From NCBI GenBank assembly GCA_006937955.1, contig SSNP01000108.1:1450934-1514933 (forward strand): a stretch of 64,000 nucleotides of DNA. The letters run 5' to 3'. A model generated the notes under the pieces. The model saw only the letters and a list, made by a program, of their open reading frames with translations. It searched no databases and had not been told where the DNA came from. Made by a program: the position numbers and the translations under genes. The number at the start of each line of letters is the position of its first letter. The stretch's first letter is position 1. Origin of the DNA: Pachypanchax playfairii (Eukaryota > Chordata > Actinopteri > Cyprinodontiformes > Aplocheilidae). Positions 58,500 through 64,000 of the stretch are shown here, one piece after another.

Positions 58500-59130
58500 T
58501 AGTTTAGTTAAGTGCTTCCCCAAAACAAACCACTTTGTGGCACGATATGGGAAGAATAATCTCATCTTGAAGATAAAGACAAAGGAGATGATTGTGGATT
58601 TTAGGACGAACAGCAGTAAGTCAAAAGCCATTTCCATCATGAAAGAAGTGGAGGTGTTGGATGAGTATAACTACCCGGGTGTTCACCTGGACAACAGACT
58701 GAACTGGAGACACAACAGTGATGCTGTTTTTTGAAGAAGGGACAGAGCAGATTGGACTTCTTGAAGAAGCTCAGGTCCTCCAATGTTTGCAGCAAGATAT
58801 TGAAGATCTTTTTAAGTCTGTAGTGGAGAGTGTTGTCATATGTGCAGTCACCTGTTTGGGGGACAGCATCAGAGCAGGTGATGTAAAGAGCCTAAACAAA
58901 TTGATAAATGAAGTTGGTTCTGTTTTGGGGACTGATCTACATCCTCTTAAGTAGTTTGTGCAAAGGAGGATACTTCCAAAAATCCAGGACATAATGGAAA
59001 ACCTTCATCATTCTCTTCACAACACAGTAATTCAGTAACAGAGTGTCTTCAGTCAGAGGCTTCCACTGATTTGTTGAAACACAGACCGCAACAGGAGATC
59101 CTTCCTGTCCACAGCTAGTGATCCTCTTCA
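58500..59130 (+). mobile_element. Rex1-type LINE, C-terminal polymerase part (left of MITE copy G)
   Basis: The plus strand reads IKTKEMIVDFRTNSSKSKAI, then VEVLDEYNYPGVHLDNRLNW, a frameshift near 58730, KKGQSRLDFLKKLRSSNVC and SIRAGDVKSLNKLINEVGSV. These are the thumb and C-terminal region of the Rex1 polymerase. The LGV of the family is PGV here. Frameshifts and stops make it inactive. The ORF is cut by MITE copy G at 59131, beyond which the LINE 3' UTR resumes. Confidence 0.85.
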
Positions 59131-59702
59131 AGAGGCCATTTCATACACATTTCAGGACTTTGTGGTTATTTCTTGAGTATTAACCAGTAATATGAAACAT
59201 TTTATGTCTAAAAAACATCAGGAAACACTTAATAACAGACATTCAATCTGTCTGCGTTAAAATTCGGGTGGTTCCAGATCCTTCCGTCAGGCTGTTTCGG
59301 CTGCTTCGTCAGCAGCTCATTCATATTCATTGTTCAAATTTACTGGACTCTGACTGGCTTACAAACTAGCCTATGAGAGTAAATAATACTGTTTCCTGCC
59401 CCGCTGTGCATGGCAACGTCAGACATTGTGTTTTCCTGTTTGCTACGTTATGCTACAGCTTTTTGGTTTCAACTGTGGGAGCTGCCGAAAACTAACGAAC
59501 AAAGGAGTTGGGGCAAAACCGATACAAGCCGTTCGGACTCGGGAGAAATCGGGTTTTATCGCCACCTGCGTAGTTTGAGAGATTAAAACTGAAAGAGAAG
59601 TTGTTGACCTGTTTTCACACCCATTATGAAGGTAAGAACACCTGTGGAGCTAAAATATTCAACAGAAACCTCAGAAAAAACATTTTTAATGGAAGGGCCT
59701 CT
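59131..59702 (-). mobile_element. TTAA-family MITE, copy G, inserted in Rex1
   Basis: Full-length, ~572 bp. AGAGGCCATTTC at the left follows TTCA (a mutated TTAA, 59127-59130), and GGCCTCT at the right precedes TTAA (59703-59706). It includes the ATGAAGGTAAGA motif also present in copy B. It lies between the Rex1 C-terminal codons and the Rex1 3' tail, so it is younger than that LINE insertion. Confidence 0.85.
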
Positions 59703-59795
59703 TTAAGAAAAAAAGGCTTCGATTTCTCCACCAGTTATCTAATTTTCCTTTGGGGATTAATAAAGTATGACTGAATTGAAGTAAAGTGAAAACAA
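59703..59795 (+). mobile_element. Rex1 3' tail, right of MITE copy G
   Basis: 'aattttcctttggggattaataaagtatgactgaattgaa' is the typical Rex1 3' end (TTTTCCTTCGGGGATCAATAAAGTAT... type). It restores the element interrupted at 59130. Confidence 0.75.
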
Positions 59796-59823
59796 AAAAG
59801 CCTAACAAGAAAAGCTGAATAGA

Positions 59824-60010
59824 GCTCCCGCTCCTTGGCCTGTGTCCTCTTGGGGCACCCTCCTGCTAGGAGCGGGGGCAACTTGTGCTCTCCTGCAGAC
59901 ATCCCCTCTGCATTTGGTTCCTGCTGGTGGATGCCAGTCTGCTTGGGGCTGCTGTGCTCCCTGGTGCTTGGACCTGGTGTGCTCTGGTGCCCTTTGGGCT
60001 GGTGGTTGGT
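59824..60010 (+). repeat. GC-rich island, probably an anonymous repeat
   Basis: A ~190-bp GC-rich stretch (ctcctgctaggagcgggggc, tgctctggtgccctttgggctgg) in AT-rich surroundings, followed by an A-rich/CA-rich tail. It contains ORFs in two frames of low complexity, with no domain. Confidence 0.35.
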
Positions 60011-62750
60011 TAAAACAACACTCTAGCTACATTGTACCTTTTTCTATGCAGTTATTTCATGTGATAAATCAAAAACACAAAAAACACACATACACACACC
60101 CACAAGCAAACAAATCTTCGTCCGTAATAGAATATTTTTGTGTAAAAAGCTCTTAGACTTAAATAATATCCTTATGATTAGCAGCAACAAGTGTATTTGT
60201 AAATGTATTTGTCTTAGTCTTTGTCTCTCTGCCTGTCCACTCTGCCTCAGAAAACAGTTACGGGCAATTGTGCCTTAGAAATAAAGTGCAATATACAACA
60301 GGAGGGGTAAATCAAACCTCAGCTGTTATAGAATAAATCTATCCTGACATAATAAGACACCCAGACACACAATTCTGTATGCCAAACATACCAGGACAGG
60401 ACAGGCAAAGAAAAAAGAAAAGCTGAATAGAGCCTAGTATAGAAACCTCAGACATTTAAAAAAAAGAAAAAAAGAACTATGAAATAAAAATTCAAATTCT
60501 ATAATAAATGTAACAAATTGGTTTATATTATGGATAATAAACTCTTGTTAGTTTGAATTCAGTTTGGATTTTCAAGTCCTGAAGTGGATTTGTGTGCCAT
60601 CACAGTGTGAGTCAGAGACATCAATAACCCAACACAGACATTAACTGAGAGTACTTTAATAAGAATATAATGAACATTCTGTCAGCATGTGTGAAAGTAA
60701 AGAGTGTCTGGAGCAAATTAAAGTTTAATCAACAAAGGTTAATACAACAGCACGTACAGTATGTGGTGTGTATCAAAGTGGGTACAAGTCTCAGTACTTT
60801 AAAAAGACTTAGGCTGAACTGTACACAATACCATTTGTTTAAACACAGCAGTAGAACAGTGCAAATGCAGTGCAAAATGCAAATTACTACAAAATTAATT
60901 TTGGTTTATTTACAACGTTGGTAACAAATGTACATTGAGGGACAAGAAGAAACACACTGGGCTGAAAATATTTAATTCCGATCGAATATATGTCTGAGAA
61001 ATGAGACAACAACAAAGCCATAGGTATGTATGTACAGTATATATGTCAGATGTTGAAGAGCCTTTTAATATCTGTCTGAACATCTGGAAGTGCAGGGACT
61101 AATATCTTCTTATGAAATAGTTAATGATTTCACTTTCAACATGATACGTTGTTAATGTTGTTTTTGGAATGAAAAGTTGGTTTATGAATTTGGACATTAT
61201 GGCATGAATATGTGTTTATATGTTTGACTGTGTATATTGATTGATTTTAAAGCATATTTATTAATATCATAAATGTAGTATGTGCATTGCATGTTTGTAT
61301 GTAAAATGTGTGTATGTTTGCATGCGTACATATACAGTACATGCACATGCACAGTTTTATATATATACATATATATATACATACACACTTGTCTTTTTTT
61401 TCTCCCTTTTTTTATACATTGTTTTTAATGTCCAAGTTGAAAAGCATAATTTTTACAGAATAAAAACCTGATCACTGTGCAAATGTATTCTATATATCTA
61501 CAAAATATGAAAATTTACAATAAATGTTGCTTGCAAATTGAAGGGGGATGTTTGTGAATGTAGAATGGTGACCTGAAACCCTAAAATGTGGCTGAATAAA
61601 AATAAATTCTGCAAAGAGGATTGGGCCACAAAAACTTCTCAGTAGTGGGAAAGACTCATCACCAATAATCAAATATGGTTTATTGCAGTAATTTGTGCCA
61701 AAGGTGTCAACAGCCAATTATCAGATTTGGGAGACAACTTTTTATATGGGGCCATTTAGAATTGAAATGCTTTTTTACCCTTCATAAATGAAACCATAAT
61801 TTAAACTAAGTACATTAGAGGATTACTCCTTATCAGATGTTAAAATGTGTTTGCTGATCTGACAAAATAGTAAAATCAAAAGAAATCTGTAAAGGGGTGA
61901 ATGCTTTTTTACATTGCATTTTAAGTGATGTTGACAAAAAACAAAACTTCTTGCTATTGTTACAACATCCAAGTCTCGGTGTGATCACAGTGTTTAGTTA
62001 GATTCAGACTGTTGTTGCTCACTGTCTAGACCTCAGATCCAGGATTTCACTTATCATTGCTGTCAGGCAGCATCCTTTTTTCCCTTAAAGCATTTTTAGA
62101 AATGAAAAAAAATCTGTCTTTTACAACAAATGAACTTTGTTTCGCAATAGGCCGTGAGCTTTTTATGATGTTTTTCATTAGATTAGACCTACTGAACCAC
62201 TGGCAGATGTTAAAGGTGACCAAAAGAGTTGATTTATGCAAAAACATGAACATTCTAAAAAATGGAGATTCAAGGTTTTGACCTGACAGCGATGTTATTC
62301 AATATTAGCTCTGCACTGCAAAAAAAGACGTTTCTCTGGCTTCTGCTGATGATTCAAGTCATTCTTGAATCAGGTTCCTTAAACGCATCGGGCCATTTAA
62401 CACAGTGGAAAAAAGGAAACCCTCTGTCTGACATTGAAGCAGAACTGATGTGAAAATCTCATTCAGACATTTCAGTGGTCTCAGGCATAAATGCTACTTG
62501 CCAAGGAAGTTTTTTCTCTTTCAAATCAGAGAATCCCACTAGTGTTTAAAATAGGGAAAAGGAAAGTGTGTTACAGCTTCTAAAAGCTCATGGATGCTCT
62601 AAAAATCTTTCCACAGAATAACAAAAAAAACTCCCCGATTTGCTAGTTTGTTCCTTCTTCAATTGTTTTCAGTTCTTTACATAATTCTTCTGTCTGCCCC
62701 CCCTTAAGTTATATGTTCTGTATATATTAGGAAATAGGAATTGTATTTGT
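60011..62750. other. No gene seen; (TA)n-rich patch at 61357-61386
   Basis: AT-rich unique sequence with alternating TA/TATG tracts near 61190-61390. No coding evidence. Confidence 0.5.
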
Positions 62751-62815
62751 ATTTCTGGAGATAGGCACCAGCTCTGTGCGAACCTGAACAGGAATAAAGA
62801 GGCAGAAATAATGAC
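62750..62815 (+). mobile_element. RTE-type 3' tail scrap
   Basis: 'ctggagataggcaccagctctgtgcgaacctgaacaggaataaag' is a diverged copy of the tail at 57228-57358. Confidence 0.65.
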
Positions 62816-63645
62816 TGGCTGACAACATACACTACAACCCCATCAGTAGAGTTGTAGAGTTTGCAAATTTGCAGCAATCTAATCATAATCTATCACATTG
62901 AGTAGATCATGGAAAGTGTGGCAGGGTTGCTGTCCTTTGTGAAGGATAGTGATGATTCGCGAACGAGCCAACAGGAGTTGATTCTTTGTGGCAAGCAAGA
63001 GCCACTCTGATCGAGGAGAGAAGCTTCAGCCACTCCTGCTCTGCTCTGTAGTCAGAGGCTTGACTTCATTTTAATGGTCTCTTGGTGCAGCCAGCTACAT
63101 TCAAAGATAGATTAGGATTATACCATTGTGTGAAAGAAATAAGATGGGGAAATACTCTCAAGGCAGCGAGTTTAGTGGTACAAGCCAGGAACACAGAGAG
63201 ACAGAGAAAAGGGAGCCAGATTTAAAATCAAGTACTTCAGAGAAAAAGGAAAATTTGAGCAAAAACAAAGAGGCATCTGGCAGTATTTCAATGACATTGG
63301 AGATAAAAATAAATGAAAGCAAAAATTGCTTTTCAACCCATGAACCATTCAGTATTGCTAAATTAGGTTAAAATAGAAGGCTCAGAGTGATGCTAAACCA
63401 AGGGCCATTTGGAGCTGTAAGAGAAAGCTCTTTTAAGGGAGCAAGTCCAAAGAACTGCTGAATCTTTGAAAAGATGCCTTAGATATTTAGCATTGCCCAC
63501 AGAAAATACTAAACAAAACAAGCTTTTAAGGGCTGACGGAAAAATGCAACCCAAAATATTTTTACATTATTAAAAGTAAAACCATCAGGATTTCTATAAC
63601 CAAATATAGAATGAGGGAAGTGTCATGAATCAAGGTCTGTTTAGT
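62816..63645. other. No gene; possible MITE scrap near 62950-63030
   Basis: 'gattcgcgaacgagccaac...gagttgattcttt...aagagccactctgatcgag' has the texture of a teleost MITE built on 'gaacgagcc/gattcttt'. The rest is unique. The ORF at 63126-63371 is low-complexity (Glu/Lys/Ser-rich) and unconvincing. Confidence 0.35.
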
Positions 63646-64000
63646 TATAGGCTGTGTCCAAATTCAGGGTCTGCAAACTTCTGAAAGTCCCTCCTAACCG
63701 GTCTAATGAGGACGGTTCCTTCAAGAACGCAAAAACCGGAAGTTGGTGTCTTGGGAATTTGGACGCTTCTTACCCTTCCTTCTGTTCTTGCCCTTACACT
63801 CTGTGCATGTCCGGTCGCCTAGCAACCATGACGACGCCAAACAAAAGCAGTGAAAATGGAGCGTGAATGAGGTGTCCTTCTTTTCATGTTCATTCTGCAA
63901 TTACTTATTAAAATGTTGTCTTGTGTTCTGTAAATAGTTTTATTTCTGTACATTGTTGAGTTTTATATCGTAAATATTTTCTACACGTCATTAAACAACT
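63646..64000. mobile_element. Left part of a TIR element running toward the window edge
   Basis: 'TAGGCTGTGTCCAAATTCAGGG' is a common left terminus of teleost MITEs (GGCTGTGTCCAAAT type). The interior 'ggtcgcctagcaaccatgacgac' fits. The right terminus is not in the window, so the end is unknown. Confidence 0.45.

Noticed and set aside
59842..60156. ORF in the GC-rich island
   Set aside because: Low-complexity Leu/Cys/Gly-rich translation, open in two frames, in a probable repeat.
63126..63371. Glu/Lys/Ser-rich 81-codon ORF
   Set aside because: Composition-driven by A-rich sequence, with no splice context or domain.

Overview
The window looks like gene-poor chromosomal DNA of a ray-finned fish, most likely a percomorph teleost. 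The base composition is AT-rich. It holds the usual teleost mix of decayed transposons: LINEs of the Rex1, L2 and Rex3/RTE types, Tc1-like and hAT-like DNA transposons, a THAP/YqaJ (ISL2EU-type) element and many TIR-bounded non-autonomous elements. No ORF spans a complete host gene, and I recognise no tRNA, rRNA, CRISPR array or prokaryotic operon. The species call is an inference from repeat content only.

Layout. 1-7.4 kb: three copies of a TTAA-flanked MITE family (A, B, C), a 709-bp element with AGCTACGTTTACAT ends, and a 1.1-kb hAT-like element with 8-bp target duplications that holds copy C, much of it set in an A-rich degenerate host repeat. 7.4-11.2 kb: apparently unique sequence with a possible signal-peptide first exon (8120-8178), a CT microsatellite and two AT-rich blocks that might be conserved non-coding elements. 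11.2-13.5 kb: a very young 1127-bp tandem duplication carrying a TA-flanked MITE. 13.5-26.8 kb: L2, Rex3/RTE, Tc1-like and MITE remnants, one orphan candidate exon (22815-22938) and unique DNA. 26.8-29.2 kb: a three-level nest of DNA transposons. 29.3-31 kb: a Tc1-like remnant, two strong fold-back hairpins and an L2 reverse-transcriptase fragment. 31-42 kb: mostly unique, with a Ty3/Gypsy-like integrase scrap, MITE copy E and three TIR elements. 42.6-43.7 kb: an internally deleted ISL2EU-like element with a THAP exon at one end and a likely YqaJ-protein exon on the opposite strand at the other. 44-54.7 kb: MITE copy F, a second YqaJ-type non-autonomous element, two Rex1 fragments in non-collinear order and a degenerate tandem array. 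57-59.8 kb: LINE tails and a Rex1 LINE split by MITE copy G. 60-64 kb: mostly unique, with a further TIR element beginning near the right edge.

The coding remnants are mostly independent transposon relics, so there is no shared pathway to describe. What the window does record is insertion order: several insertions interrupt recognisable older repeats, which gives relative ages. The only host-gene signals are weak, namely the candidate exons at 8120-8178 and 22815-22938. I found no convincing new biological system. The best leads are the nested and chimeric TTAA/hAT elements, the recent tandem duplication, the THAP/YqaJ remnant and the fold-back hairpins.
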